From Paenibacillus sanguinis 2301083 = DSM 16941 (GTDB lineage Bacteria > Bacillota > Bacilli > Paenibacillales > Paenibacillaceae): a stretch of 64,000 bases of DNA. The notes beneath the pieces are model-generated. The model was not told where the DNA came from. It ran no database searches and worked only from the letters and a program-made list of their open reading frames with translations. The stretch spans positions 1 to 64,000 of the forward strand of contig NZ_KB895385.1 in NCBI RefSeq assembly GCF_000374825.1. Direction: 5' to 3'. Both the position numbers and the translations under genes were made by a program. Positions within the stretch are counted from its first letter, which is position 1, and the number at the start of each line of letters is the position of its first letter. Positions 54,682 to 63,438 of this stretch are shown in pieces.

Positions 54682-55323
54682 ATGACCAACAATCGGGTAC
54701 TCATTTTTGCCGGAGGACGTATTGATCCAACCCTTGTCCAAGAGATTCGTGACGACGACTATATTATCGGGGCTGACCGCGGAGCCTTGTTCCTAATACA
54801 GCATGGTATACAACCCAATTTGGCAGTAGGTGATTTCGACTCCGTCAGCCAAGAAGAATTGGCAGTGATTCGGGATAACAGCGGCGAATTCACCAACTGC
54901 GATGCGTTGGATAAAGACTTGACCGATACGGAGCTTGCCTTCGACCTGGCTATTCGTCTTCTCCCACAGGAGATTGTGCTTATGGGGGTCATCGGCACTC
55001 GTATGGATCACACTCTTGCGAACATACATATTTTGCTGCGCGCGGTTCAGCATCAAATTGCCTGCAGTATTTGGGATGAGTACAACTATATTACACTCAC
55101 CGGCACAACCTGCCAGGTAGAAGACCGGGGATATACTTACGTTTCCTTACTTCCACTCACTCCAGAGGTTACCGGCATCACACTAGAAGGCTTTCTCTAT
55201 CCCCTGGACAAGGCTACGTTGAAGATGGGACAATCTCTAGCTGTCAGCAACAAACTTGTTGCCTCCACGGGCACGGTTAAAGTCGAAAGTGGCTGGCTTT
55301 TGATTATTCAAAGCCGGGACTAG
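54682..55323 (+). CDS. thiN: thiamine pyrophosphokinase
   Basis: This 213-residue enzyme makes thiamine diphosphate from thiamine and ATP. The N-terminal catalytic domain shows IIGADRGALFLIQHGIQPNLAVGDFDSVS, DALDKDLTDTELAFDLAI and IGTRMDHTLANIHIL; a C-terminal thiamine-binding beta domain follows (SLLPLTPEVTGITLEGFLYPL). It supplies the cofactor used by PdhAB and other enzymes. No TPP riboswitch was seen upstream. Confidence 0.95.
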   Translation: MTNNRVLIFAGGRIDPTLVQEIRDDDYIIGADRGALFLIQHGIQPNLAVGDFDSVSQEELAVIRDNSGEFTNCDALDKDLTDTELAFDLAIRLLPQEIVLMGVIGTRMDHTLANIHILLRAVQHQIACSIWDEYNYITLTGTTCQVEDRGYTYVSLLPLTPEVTGITLEGFLYPLDKATLKMGQSLAVSNKLVASTGTVKVESGWLLIIQSRD

Positions 55324-55356
55324 TCTAATAAATAAAACAAAATTGTAATTATTTAA

Positions 55357-55401
55357 AAAAAGCCCGCAATACCTTGATAGTCAAGGCGTTTCGGGCTTTT
55401 T
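55357..55401 (+). terminator. rho-independent terminator of thiN
   Basis: AAAAAGCCCG (55357-55366) and CGGGCTTTTT (55392-55401) pair, with inner CCTTGA/TCAAGG pairing. Confidence 0.88.
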
Positions 55402-55578
55402 AGTTCATGTTTTTTATCCTTTTCCTAGAAAAAAACAATTTTTAATCGTTTTTTAATAATCGCCCTCAAAGCTTTGATATACAAGCTATAAAGCCCTATC
55501 TACCAATTTTTAGAATATTACAAACCTGTTATACTTCATTACGAATCAAATTAACAAAATTTTGGAGGTACAACAAGT

Positions 55579-56088
55579 ATGATTAGACGCAGCGTTTTCC
55601 AAAAGGTATTAACAGTCGGACTAGCTTCCGTCATTGGATTTGGCTCTTTGCTTACAACCGGAGTCGGAACAGTACAAGCAGAATCCGCAGAAAGCACTGC
55701 CGTATCCAAAGGGACTAGCGTGGTTAACTACGGCAAGAAATTTTTGGGCACGCCTTATAAATTTGGGGCTTCCACCTCGACCAGCCGCGTATTCGATTGC
55801 TCATCCTTTACCAAATATATATTTAAAAAATACGGAGTTGATTTACCTCGCACTTCCTCGGCACAATCTAAATCAGGTTATGCGGTATCCAAGTCCAACC
55901 TGAGAACGGGAGACCTCGTCTTCTTCTCCAGTGGCAGCCGGGCCAACGGAAAGAATGTGACCCATGTGGCCGTTTATATGGGGAATGGAAAAATATTGCA
56001 TACTTACGGCAAGCCGGGAGTGACAATCTCGAACTTGAACTCCGGTAACTGGAAGAAGACTTATCTCAAAGCCCGCCGCGTCCTGTAA
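55579..56088 (+). CDS. secreted NlpC/P60 peptidoglycan endopeptidase
   Basis: This 169-residue protein has a signal peptide (KVLTVGLASVIGFGSLLTTGVGTVQA) and one C40 catalytic domain: GTPYKFGASTSTSRVFDCSSF with Cys74, HVAVYMG with His129, and His141 as the likely third residue. It lacks SH3 or LysM domains, so it is a minimal hydrolase of stem peptides. GGAGG precedes the ATG. The 55402-55578 leader has no recognised riboswitch. Confidence 0.92.
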   Translation: MIRRSVFQKVLTVGLASVIGFGSLLTTGVGTVQAESAESTAVSKGTSVVNYGKKFLGTPYKFGASTSTSRVFDCSSFTKYIFKKYGVDLPRTSSAQSKSGYAVSKSNLRTGDLVFFSSGSRANGKNVTHVAVYMGNGKILHTYGKPGVTISNLNSGNWKKTYLKARRVL

Positions 56089-56101
56089 TGGACAAGCCTG
56101 C

Positions 56102-56779
56102 TTATCTTAACATATAGCCTGTACCGTGGATTGTATGCAGCAGTTTGGGGGTACGACCACGGTCCAGCTTCTTACGTAAATGGCGGATATACACATCCAC
56201 CACATTAGTCCCCGTGGCAAACTCATAGCCCCACACCTGCTGCAGAATCATTTTGCGACTACAAACCTTACCGGCCCTCCTGGCTAGAAATAAGAGCAAG
56301 TCGAATTCTTTCGATGTAAGCACAATCTCCTCACCGTCCCGGTAGACCTTGTGGTTGCGAAGCTCCATACGCAATGGACCATAGCCCAATTCCGTGGCAG
56401 AACCATCGCCAATCTGCTTGTAAAGGGAGAGCAAATGACCCATTCTTGCATAGAGTTCAGCCATGGGAACTGTCACATTTACACAATCATTAACCCCATT
56501 GGCAAAAGCGCGTACCACCGTTTCTGAGCTCCACTCTTCAAGCAGCAGGATGATGGGAAAGGGAGCAAACCTGCCAATTCGCTCTAATATTCGCTCCCAT
56601 TTCTCTTCGGACAGATCGGTCCCGAGCAGGACCAGCTCTGGCAATTCATCATTCAAGTGATGGATTGCCTCATCCCCGCTCTGACACCATCCCACCTGGT
56701 AGCCCGCTTCCTCAAGTCCAGCCTTGATTCTGTCCCCTTCCCTCCCATTCTCCAGCACCAGCAGTATATATCTTCGCAT
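56102..56779 (-). CDS. orphan OmpR-like regulator with a degenerate receiver
   Basis: This 225-residue protein has a receiver-like N-terminal half and an intact OmpR winged helix (EIVLTSKEFDLLLFLARRAG ... NVVDVYIRHLRKKLD ... IHGTGYMLR). Compared with the active regulator at 31445-32143, the phospho-acceptor Asp is Gly53, the acidic pocket is Val8-Leu9 and the conserved Lys is Val102. It cannot be phosphorylated in the usual way. No kinase adjoins it. It follows the Tad-like operon on the same strand and may regulate it (inference). ATG 56779 follows AAGGTGG. Confidence 0.88.
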   Translation of the reverse strand: MRRYILLVLENGREGDRIKAGLEEAGYQVGWCQSGDEAIHHLNDELPELVLLGTDLSEEKWERILERIGRFAPFPIILLLEEWSSETVVRAFANGVNDCVNVTVPMAELYARMGHLLSLYKQIGDGSATELGYGPLRMELRNHKVYRDGEEIVLTSKEFDLLLFLARRAGKVCSRKMILQQVWGYEFATGTNVVDVYIRHLRKKLDRGRTPKLLHTIHGTGYMLR

Positions 56780-56826
56780 TGCTATAACCACCTTACCTGC
56801 AATTACCAAGCAGAAAACCTGACTTT

Positions 56827-56853
56827 TTGAACATGCATTTATAAGATGTTCAA
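56827..56853. promoter_or_regulatory. 8-bp inverted repeat upstream of the orphan regulator
   Basis: TTGAACAT (56827-56834) and ATGTTCAA (56846-56853) are exact complements with an 11-base spacer, 48 bases before the regulator start. No T tract follows on either strand, so an operator is likelier than a terminator. Its left arm is part of GACTTTTTGAACAT, shared with the repeat at 34202-34285. Confidence 0.45.
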
Positions 56854-56926
56854 TCAAGACTCAAACCATTCTGTACGCATGGCTGAAGATAAGCAAAAAA
56901 GCTGCGGGATACGCTCTGCACCTGCA

Positions 56927-57925
56927 TCATTCCAGCCGGCGGCAATTGGCTGCGAAATACCCCTTTGCCGCCGCTGCCTGCTCACTGGCGAATACCTCTT
57001 GAACCTGATAACGACGCTCCTCCGTAGTCGCACAGGACTCCCGTTCGTAATATTTCATCCCCGTTGCCAAATCGACGAGGCCAAGAACGGCTGAGGAACG
57101 AACCAGCCTTCCTCCCCCAAGCGCATAGTTATTGTAATAACGATCACCAACGGGGATTCCCTGCAGAAAAGCAATGATACCAACATCATCCAATGTATTG
57201 TTCCATTCCTCCTGTGAAATAGTTGGGAGTGTAAAGGTATAACGCACTCCCTGTCTGGCAGCATAGTCATTGTGAAGATGAATAGCTTGCTCCAAATCCT
57301 GCTCAATGCTATGCACAATCACTGAGCGGCGTACCGCATCGAATTGGGAATCGTCCTGAAGCAACGGGATGGCTGTCTCATCCTTTAGCTCATCCTGCCT
57401 TCCGCTTAGCCAGCGGTTCTCAGCCGCATCATATACCGTCACATAACGATCCAGCGTGAAGGACATGCTGTTGCCACCAGGATCGGCATAAACATAAGGC
57501 TTCTTGGCTCCCCAACGGTGCGTCAGGGAAGATTCCTGGTCATATTCGGGACCTAACCTGGCCGCATATACATAATAACCATCGTAATCAAGCACAACCA
57601 CCGCCGGGATGTAGGCAAGCAAGGCCTGTTGTCCCACCAAATCATCGGCTACACCAAAATTGACATACATCGTTTGCAGAAAAGCGGCAAGGGCTTGCTC
57701 CTTGTCAGCCCGCATCCATTTATCCGAGCCATAGCCATTTTCGAATCTCTGCAGTTCGTTTCGATTAAGCGCCTGCCCCCCATCCTGAGCAGATGTCTTT
57801 AGCGCCGTTGTATAGCGGATATCCAGCCTATTCATCTCCCGAATATTTTCAATATGTAAGCTTCCCAGCCATAACATGGGACTCACAAGTAGTACAAAGA
57901 TGATCGCCCAGTCAGTAATCTTCAT
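56927..57925 (-). CDS. single-pass membrane protein of the Tad-like operon (332 residues)
   Basis: An N-terminal membrane helix (WAIIFVLLVSPMLWLGSLHI) is followed by a mixed alpha/beta extracellular domain of about 300 residues. Aromatic-rich segments include VVVLDYDGYYVYAARLGPEYD. I do not recognise the domain. Its start overlaps the end of the previous gene by 14 bases. It is the last gene of the Tad-like operon. It may be a minor pilin-like or tip component (inference from neighbours and topology). Confidence 0.6.
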   Translation of the reverse strand: MKITDWAIIFVLLVSPMLWLGSLHIENIREMNRLDIRYTTALKTSAQDGGQALNRNELQRFENGYGSDKWMRADKEQALAAFLQTMYVNFGVADDLVGQQALLAYIPAVVVLDYDGYYVYAARLGPEYDQESSLTHRWGAKKPYVYADPGGNSMSFTLDRYVTVYDAAENRWLSGRQDELKDETAIPLLQDDSQFDAVRRSVIVHSIEQDLEQAIHLHNDYAARQGVRYTFTLPTISQEEWNNTLDDVGIIAFLQGIPVGDRYYNNYALGGGRLVRSSAVLGLVDLATGMKYYERESCATTEERRYQVQEVFASEQAAAAKGYFAANCRRLE

Positions 57926-58463
57926 TCAGGACCATTCCTCCATACATCATTAAGTCGGAAGCCTGCGAAGCAGGACTGCCATACAAAAAATCAGAGAAGA
58001 TATCCATCGGCCCACGTGAACGATTTGTCAGCGTTACCGAGAAATAATCACCTGTCTGAAGCTTGTATCGTCCTTTCTTCCTGGGCGTGCCAGCCGTATC
58101 CCCCGGAAATAATACTGATAAAATTTCGGGGGAATAGTAGGCATCGTATACAACACTGAACTCATTCAAAAACGTGTTGGGATTGGCCGGATCGCCATAC
58201 TCCGGATGATATTTCTTCCGGCGATGCTCCAGCTCCACCTCATGCATCCCTCCGCCTACCTCCAATTGGCGAATAAATTCTTCATACATAATGGAGGATA
58301 TAAATCCCTTGTTCCTGACCGCGTCAGCAAATTGCACCATAGCCTGATAGGCAGCTAAATAACGAATATCCTCCTCCCGCTGAGCCGTCTGCAAGGCTGG
58401 ATAGGCAAACAATAACAAAACAGCCAGCAAGGCAGCGGTCACCTTGGACAGAATATGGCTCAC
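57912..58463 (-). CDS. single-pass membrane protein of the Tad-like operon (183 residues)
   Basis: An N-terminal hydrophobic helix (ILSKVTAALLAVLLLFAYPAL) is followed by a helical segment (REEDIRYLAAYQAMVQFADAVRNKG), the plan of pilin-like proteins. A polar C-terminal domain with VTLTNRSRGPMDIF follows. No canonical prepilin peptidase site (Gly followed by a hydrophobic stretch with Glu at +5) was seen. No known family is recognised. Confidence 0.6.
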   Translation of the reverse strand: MSHILSKVTAALLAVLLLFAYPALQTAQREEDIRYLAAYQAMVQFADAVRNKGFISSIMYEEFIRQLEVGGGMHEVELEHRRKKYHPEYGDPANPNTFLNEFSVVYDAYYSPEILSVLFPGDTAGTPRKKGRYKLQTGDYFSVTLTNRSRGPMDIFSDFLYGSPASQASDLMMYGGMVLNEDY

Positions 58464-58474
58464 TCTTTCATCTC

Positions 58475-58939
58475 CTACCGTTGATAGAACAACGTATACT
58501 GAATGCTGCCATCTGCATCATAAGTCGGTTTGGCAGCATATTTGGCATTTAAATTAAGCACAGCTAACGCGATATTGCGGCTTCGCTCCAACACGTCCAT
58601 GGAATCCGTAGCCGTACCGGATGTCAACGGAATCCCATCCACGACGACCAGTTGCCCTTGATTGCACCATTCCTTTAAGTTATGTATAATCTGCAAGCCA
58701 GTATAGGTATCCAGGTTCTGGTTCACTCCAGCTTCACCACTATGATATACAGGAGCCAATACCAAGCTTTGGGCCGCTCCCATGCGCGTAAATACACTGC
58801 GAACCGAGCTATGCAAATTCATGGCCAGGTAGTCTATCGCTGAATTTTGACGATGGTCGAAGGCCAGAGTCAAACTGACTGCTGCTAGACAGAAGCTGAT
58901 GGAAAACAGCAGCCATAACATTCCCTTTACGTGATTCAT
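58475..58939 (-). CDS. single-pass membrane protein of the Tad-like operon (154 residues)
   Basis: An N-terminal helix (GMLWLLFSISFCLAAVSLTLAF) precedes a polar domain containing LVVVDGIPLTSGTATDSMD. The start ATG 58939 follows GGCGG. The gene is 28 bases downstream of the 163-residue gene and 11 bases upstream of the next. No family is recognised; a pilin-like role is inferred from size, topology and position. Confidence 0.6.
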   Translation of the reverse strand: MNHVKGMLWLLFSISFCLAAVSLTLAFDHRQNSAIDYLAMNLHSSVRSVFTRMGAAQSLVLAPVYHSGEAGVNQNLDTYTGLQIIHNLKEWCNQGQLVVVDGIPLTSGTATDSMDVLERSRNIALAVLNLNAKYAAKPTYDADGSIQYTLFYQR

Positions 58940-58967
58940 GGACAACCGCCAAGCTGTACAACAGCAA

Positions 58968-59459
58968 TCAAGGAATCACCGTGGTCTGAGTAAATACGAC
59001 ACCACGCACGACATTTGACCTATCCTTGATTACTCGTGCCTTAAATTTCCCACTTGGATTGACATATTCATTCAGAATTTCATTCCATGAATTTCCGATA
59101 TCTGCATGGCTTGGCCCTATGACGGAGCCGTATTTTTCTGATCCTTCAGGAACATTAACATTTAATATGTCACCATACCATTCTCCTCCACTATTCTTCC
59201 CTGTTTTCACCAATACACCAAATTGCTGGCGGTCATTAAATTTCCGTAAAGCATTAGTCACCTGGGAACCGCTGATGGTCGTATCGTCATAAACCGTAAA
59301 TGAAGCTTGGGACAACTCTGTTTGAATGTCCGAGAAATGAGTTTGTGCAGTTTTCGTTGCCTCCTGTGCTGACACAAACAAAATAACTACAATTGTAATC
59401 AAGGCAATGGTCAGAAAAATCCCTGCTGCTACTTTTAATGCGGATGATGCATTATTCAT
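58968..59459 (-). CDS. single-pass membrane protein of the Tad-like operon (163 residues)
   Basis: A short basic N terminus is followed by a strong membrane helix (VAAGIFLTIALITIVVILFVSA) and a helical/beta region (AQEATKTAQTHFSDIQTELSQASFTVYDDT). This is the closest of the four to a major pilin in layout, and it comes first after the TadB/TadC-like gene. It lacks the Flp motif with Glu at +5. AAAGGAG precedes the ATG. A database label other than pilin is possible. Confidence 0.62.
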   Translation of the reverse strand: MNNASSALKVAAGIFLTIALITIVVILFVSAQEATKTAQTHFSDIQTELSQASFTVYDDTTISGSQVTNALRKFNDRQQFGVLVKTGKNSGGEWYGDILNVNVPEGSEKYGSVIGPSHADIGNSWNEILNEYVNPSGKFKARVIKDRSNVVRGVVFTQTTVIP

Positions 59460-59479
59460 AATCCCTGTTCTCCTTTAAT

Positions 59480-61567
59480 TTATAATTTTTGAATTTGTTC
59501 AAAATAAAAGCCCATTTGCTCAAAGCTCATCCAGATCAGCGGAATAACTAAATATGCAAAAACGAGCGAATACATAGGGGCAAATCCGATCATCCGTCCA
59601 AGTCCGGCCCTGGTATCCAGTGACTTCTCATAATCGAGACGACGGCATTCAAAGTGATACGCCATTTCAGTATCCAAATCATCAAAAGCATCAGCGATAG
59701 TGATCTTCTCGGTGGCCAAGATCAATTTATCCGTCAATCGCTGAAATTCGTCCAGGCTCACCTCGTCCTTAAGCTCTCTTAAGGCTTGTTCAGCTCCGTG
59801 TCCGTAATTGAGCAGACATCTTTGCAAAGGAGTACGAAAAATCACGGCATAGGAGGCGAGCCAATCCAATATCTCTTCTACGGAAATCCGTTCCAATTCA
59901 CGCAGTATCGCGATCATCGTTTGGAATTGATACACCTCGTGCTTCATATCCATCAACCGCATAACACGTTGAAAATGCAACGCCCACAACGGAAAATAAT
60001 ATCCGGTTAACCCGGCCATCAAAGCTAGACCCATTTCCCACCATTTTAGATATTCACCATTCCACCGGTCCAGTTTATCTAGGATTCGCTGTGTGGCTAC
60101 AACAATGTCCTCGAAGGTAATCATGTTGTTTTCTTGATTTAGCTGCGCCATCACGGACTCGCTAATGGCATCATAAGTCAAGTTCTCCTTCATGCCGAGT
60201 TCCCGCATGACAGCCGCATCCAGTTCGGCCCCGTGTCGTCCGGCTTCCACCATATCCTGAGGTATGGAGCCGAAAAATACCGGCTCCCTTGGAGGCTCCG
60301 TCATAATTCGTTGCTGAGAAATAAAATGCAAGGCTAAGGCAAAGCCCAGAGCCAGGAGGAAACAAGCAATAAAGCTACATATTCTTCTTACCTGAAACAA
60401 CTCCACACGCAACCGTTCATTTGTATCCTGAATCAGCCGTGTCAAGCGATAATAGGTCACCGAAGCAGGAGAAGGAACAAAGCAACGGCATATCCACGCT
60501 AATCCTTTACACTCCAGGATCACCGCTTCCCAAGGTCTATTCGCTGGTTCGGCCCGGTAAGAGGTCTCCACTTCGCTCTTCAGCTTTTGCAGCAGTATGT
60601 AACAGAGCAAAATGATCAAAAAAATACTCAGTTTGATTAAGATTCCGGCTTTGCTCAAATAAAACTGATCCATTAACGGGAAATTTCCCCTGGCCCATAT
60701 TTCAATAGGCTTCGTAAAAAATACCGGTAATAATGCAATGACATGCAATCCCTTAAGCAAATAATCAAGCCGGTTCTTGCGAATAAGCTCAAGCTGTATT
60801 TCTCCGGTCAAGCTGCTGATTCCGCGTAAATAAAGCGAACCACGTTCACGCTTGCGATCACCATACTCCAGTATTAGTCGGGAGATACCGGCGAAGGCCT
60901 TGAGAAAACGATTTGGTGCCGTTTCGTAGTATTTCTCCAACGCCTCATCCGGACGGGCGTTCTCCAGTGCTTCACTAATTAAGTGGGCATGCACCCCAAC
61001 CTCATGACCTGTCTCCTCGCCCGCTTCTTCAATAGCATCGGACACCATTCCATGCCGGTGATAAGCATGTCTGACAGCAGTAAAAAAATCGAGCATCTGT
61101 TCCAGCAGCTTCTTCTCCAATTGATTGACATAGCCGTCCAGCAGTAAGTCTTGTATGACTGTAGCAGCAAGCAACATTAATAGAAAGAAACTCCAGCTTG
61201 GGTTCAAAATCGTTAACAATAGAATTCCAAGGGTAAACGAAATGGTAATTCCATAAACAAACTTCATCGTTTGCCGTCGGAGCTCGAATTCATTATAACG
61301 ATGAATGATGGATAACCGGGTTCGGACCTTCCAGATATAAAGCTTAAGCGGCGGGCACTTCATACCCAGCGCATAAGATTTTAACAAGACTGAGGAAAGA
61401 ACCGCACCAAGCCAGCGTAGAGGCTGCCCCTTCGACACATCCCCCATTGCGGTTCCATCTGCCCAAAGGGCCTGCTCCTTCCTTCCGGCATACCGCCCGG
61501 CCAGATACAGCACCAGGCCACCAACTAAAGACAATACGAGGATAAGCTGTAGAAATGTCTTAAGCTC
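59480..61567 (-). CDS. fused TadB/TadC-like inner-membrane platform protein
   Basis: This 695-residue protein has about eight membrane helices and two type II secretion F-type cytoplasmic domains. The first lies around residues 150-300 (LEQMLDFFTAVRHAYHRHGMVSDAI ... LILEYGDRKRERGS). The second lies around 540-680 (FQTMIAILRELERISVEEILDWLA ... IADAFDDLDTEM). TadB and TadC are usually separate proteins of about 300 residues each; here they are one chain. The start TTG 61567 overlaps the end of the ATPase gene by eight bases. Confidence 0.75.
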   Translation of the reverse strand, partial: ELKTFLQLILVLSLVGGLVLYLAGRYAGRKEQALWADGTAMGDVSKGQPLRWLGAVLSSVLLKSYALGMKCPPLKLYIWKVRTRLSIIHRYNEFELRRQTMKFVYGITISFTLGILLLTILNPSWSFFLLMLLAATVIQDLLLDGYVNQLEKKLLEQMLDFFTAVRHAYHRHGMVSDAIEEAGEETGHEVGVHAHLISEALENARPDEALEKYYETAPNRFLKAFAGISRLILEYGDRKRERGSLYLRGISSLTGEIQLELIRKNRLDYLLKGLHVIALLPVFFTKPIEIWARGNFPLMDQFYLSKAGILIKLSIFLIILLCYILLQKLKSEVETSYRAEPANRPWEAVILECKGLAWICRCFVPSPASVTYYRLTRLIQDTNERLRVELFQVRRICSFIACFLLALGFALALHFISQQRIMTEPPREPVFFGSIPQDMVEAGRHGAELDAAVMRELGMKENLTYDAISESVMAQLNQENNMITFEDIVVATQRILDKLDRWNGEYLKWWEMGLALMAGLTGYYFPLWALHFQRVMRLMDMKHEVYQFQTMIAILRELERISVEEILDWLASYAVIFRTPLQRCLLNYGHGAEQALRELKDEVSLDEFQRLTDKLILATEKITIADAFDDLDTEMAYHFECRRLDYEKSLDTRAGLGRMIGFAPMYSLVFAYLVIPLIWMSFEQMGFYFEQIQKL

Positions 61568-63434
61568 CAACCGTCTCCCCCCAATACGTACTGGCGAATT
61601 GATCAAAAGCAGCCGCATCCTCTGGCAGCATTTCCCGTATCATGGCTTGGCGGCAACGGCTTGAAATAGCTTGTACAGCCACATATCCTCCGGCACGGTA
61701 CTCAACGATGACTCGTTCCACATATCCTTGGCGGGTTAAAGCTTTTGCTGACTCCCCATGTGCTCTCTCTGTAGTGGCACCACCAATAGCAACTTCACCT
61801 GGCTCTAGTCGATAGCATTCCGTGATGCGCTCGATATAACGATTGCCCGCCATGTCGCGGCGAAGATGAATATCAAAATCGATTACGGAGGCCACCTGAA
61901 GCTCCGCTATGTTTTCATCCCGGAATACCCCCGTCTTGAGTAATGAATTACGCAGCGACTCGATCAAATCCCGGAAGGTTTTGGCATGGTGTGTGAAGAT
62001 GGTAAACAAGCTTGCTACCTGCGCCATCTGCACCATCCAGGCTGCCACCTCATCCGTAGCGACCTCTCCCAGAATATTGACGGTTCCATCCGTCTTCTTC
62101 TGCAGATCCAATCCCGCTTGTCCACTCACATAGTCCGTCTCCCTGAAGCTTAAAATATTCCGTCCGCTATACAGCCGTCGTAAATTAAGCTCAAAGGACA
62201 TCTCCTGGACACGCAGGGTATAAGCCGCATAGATATGCTTGACCATAGCCATTAGCAATGTGGTTTTCCCCGAGCCTTGTGAACCAGTAATTGAGGTGAT
62301 TCGACTGCCCTTCATCAAATACTTGAGCAACTGGACCGGCAGACCCGCATTATTGCCCTGTATTAACTGCTCCAAAGCGGCGTTCTGTACATCAAACTTG
62401 CGGACAAAGAAAGCCCAGGTCTCGGCAAAGGGAGGCCTTACTACCACGACCCGCGATCCATCCTTCATCTCATTAACCTTGAATCCATTTGCTTCAGACA
62501 GTTGTCCAGGCAAGTTGAATTTATAGATATTTTGACAAACTCGCTTTAACTCAGCTTCACTCCCGAAGGACAGAAATGATAGACGCAGACTTTTGCCCTT
62601 ATAGAAAACCCACACACTTTCCCAAAAGCGGACAACTCGTTCCCCATCTTCATCTAACTGTAAGTCTGACACTGACTGCTGCCAAAGCTCCGGGTACTCA
62701 TCAACGGTTGCGAAGCTGCCGGAAACCCCGCTTACCCCTCCACTAACACCATCGATCCGCATCTCTCGCAGTTCATCAACAACTGAAAACCCCTTGTACC
62801 CTTGATAGACACGTTGAACTACGATATCGAGCTTCTCCTGAAAGGAAAGCGCACGATACTCCAAATAGAACACCCGATCCACATCTTCTCTATTGATTTC
62901 ATAAACTGAGGTGCCATTCGCCGTCTTAGGGGGCTTAGGCTCATCCAGGGCATAATCTTCAATGATTCTGCGCAAGCTCTCCGTGCCATAACGTAAACGA
63001 TAAAGATACATTATAATATCGAACCGATCCTGCGGAGTCAGCAAATCACGACGCTGAAAGGGCATGATATCATCTATGTTCCCCTCATGAATACCGCAGC
63101 TTCCGGTCAAGATGTCACGAATAAATGATTTGACATAACGTTTATCGCGCAAATCCCCATAGGTACAGCCTCGTAAAGCTTGACGAAGCTCCGTCCTTGC
63201 CTTGACCCTTCGATTCCAGACATCCTCACCGATTCCCCAATCATTGCTGTACGGGCGACTAAGCTCATGCAGGCTTTCCTTCACCTGGTTGATTAACGTT
63301 TCAATCCTAAAGGGCTCCTGTTCCGCTGGTTCTTGTCCTGTCCGGTTAAGAGAGGTACGAACCTTCAACCAGAGATACAGCAGCAGAAGCAGCAATATTA
63401 GCGCAATCATCAGGCCATTGGTTAATTTGTTCAA
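61560..63434 (-). CDS. CpaF/TadA-like secretion ATPase with an N-terminal membrane anchor
   Basis: This 624-residue protein begins at TTG 63434 (AAGGGGG upstream) with a membrane helix (GLMIALILLLLLLYLWLKV), absent from ordinary CpaF. The C-terminal half is a type II/IV secretion ATPase: Walker A GSQGSGKTTLL at 384-394, VNILGEVATDEVAAWMVQMAQ as the Walker B region, and a His box in FTIFTHHAKTFRDL. Where CpaF has GEVRG, this has GEVAT, so it is divergent. It should power assembly with the TadB/C-like protein. It is four bases after the CpaE-like gene. Confidence 0.78.
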   Translation of the reverse strand: MNKLTNGLMIALILLLLLLYLWLKVRTSLNRTGQEPAEQEPFRIETLINQVKESLHELSRPYSNDWGIGEDVWNRRVKARTELRQALRGCTYGDLRDKRYVKSFIRDILTGSCGIHEGNIDDIMPFQRRDLLTPQDRFDIIMYLYRLRYGTESLRRIIEDYALDEPKPPKTANGTSVYEINREDVDRVFYLEYRALSFQEKLDIVVQRVYQGYKGFSVVDELREMRIDGVSGGVSGVSGSFATVDEYPELWQQSVSDLQLDEDGERVVRFWESVWVFYKGKSLRLSFLSFGSEAELKRVCQNIYKFNLPGQLSEANGFKVNEMKDGSRVVVVRPPFAETWAFFVRKFDVQNAALEQLIQGNNAGLPVQLLKYLMKGSRITSITGSQGSGKTTLLMAMVKHIYAAYTLRVQEMSFELNLRRLYSGRNILSFRETDYVSGQAGLDLQKKTDGTVNILGEVATDEVAAWMVQMAQVASLFTIFTHHAKTFRDLIESLRNSLLKTGVFRDENIAELQVASVIDFDIHLRRDMAGNRYIERITECYRLEPGEVAIGGATTERAHGESAKALTRQGYVERVIVEYRAGGYVAVQAISSRCRQAMIREMLPEDAAAFDQFASTYWGETVGA

Positions 63435-63438
63435 GTGC

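Noticed and set aside
55402-55578. possible ydaO-type riboswitch before the NlpC/P60 gene
   Set aside because: Such leaders often precede cell-wall hydrolase genes, but the conserved blocks are not present here.
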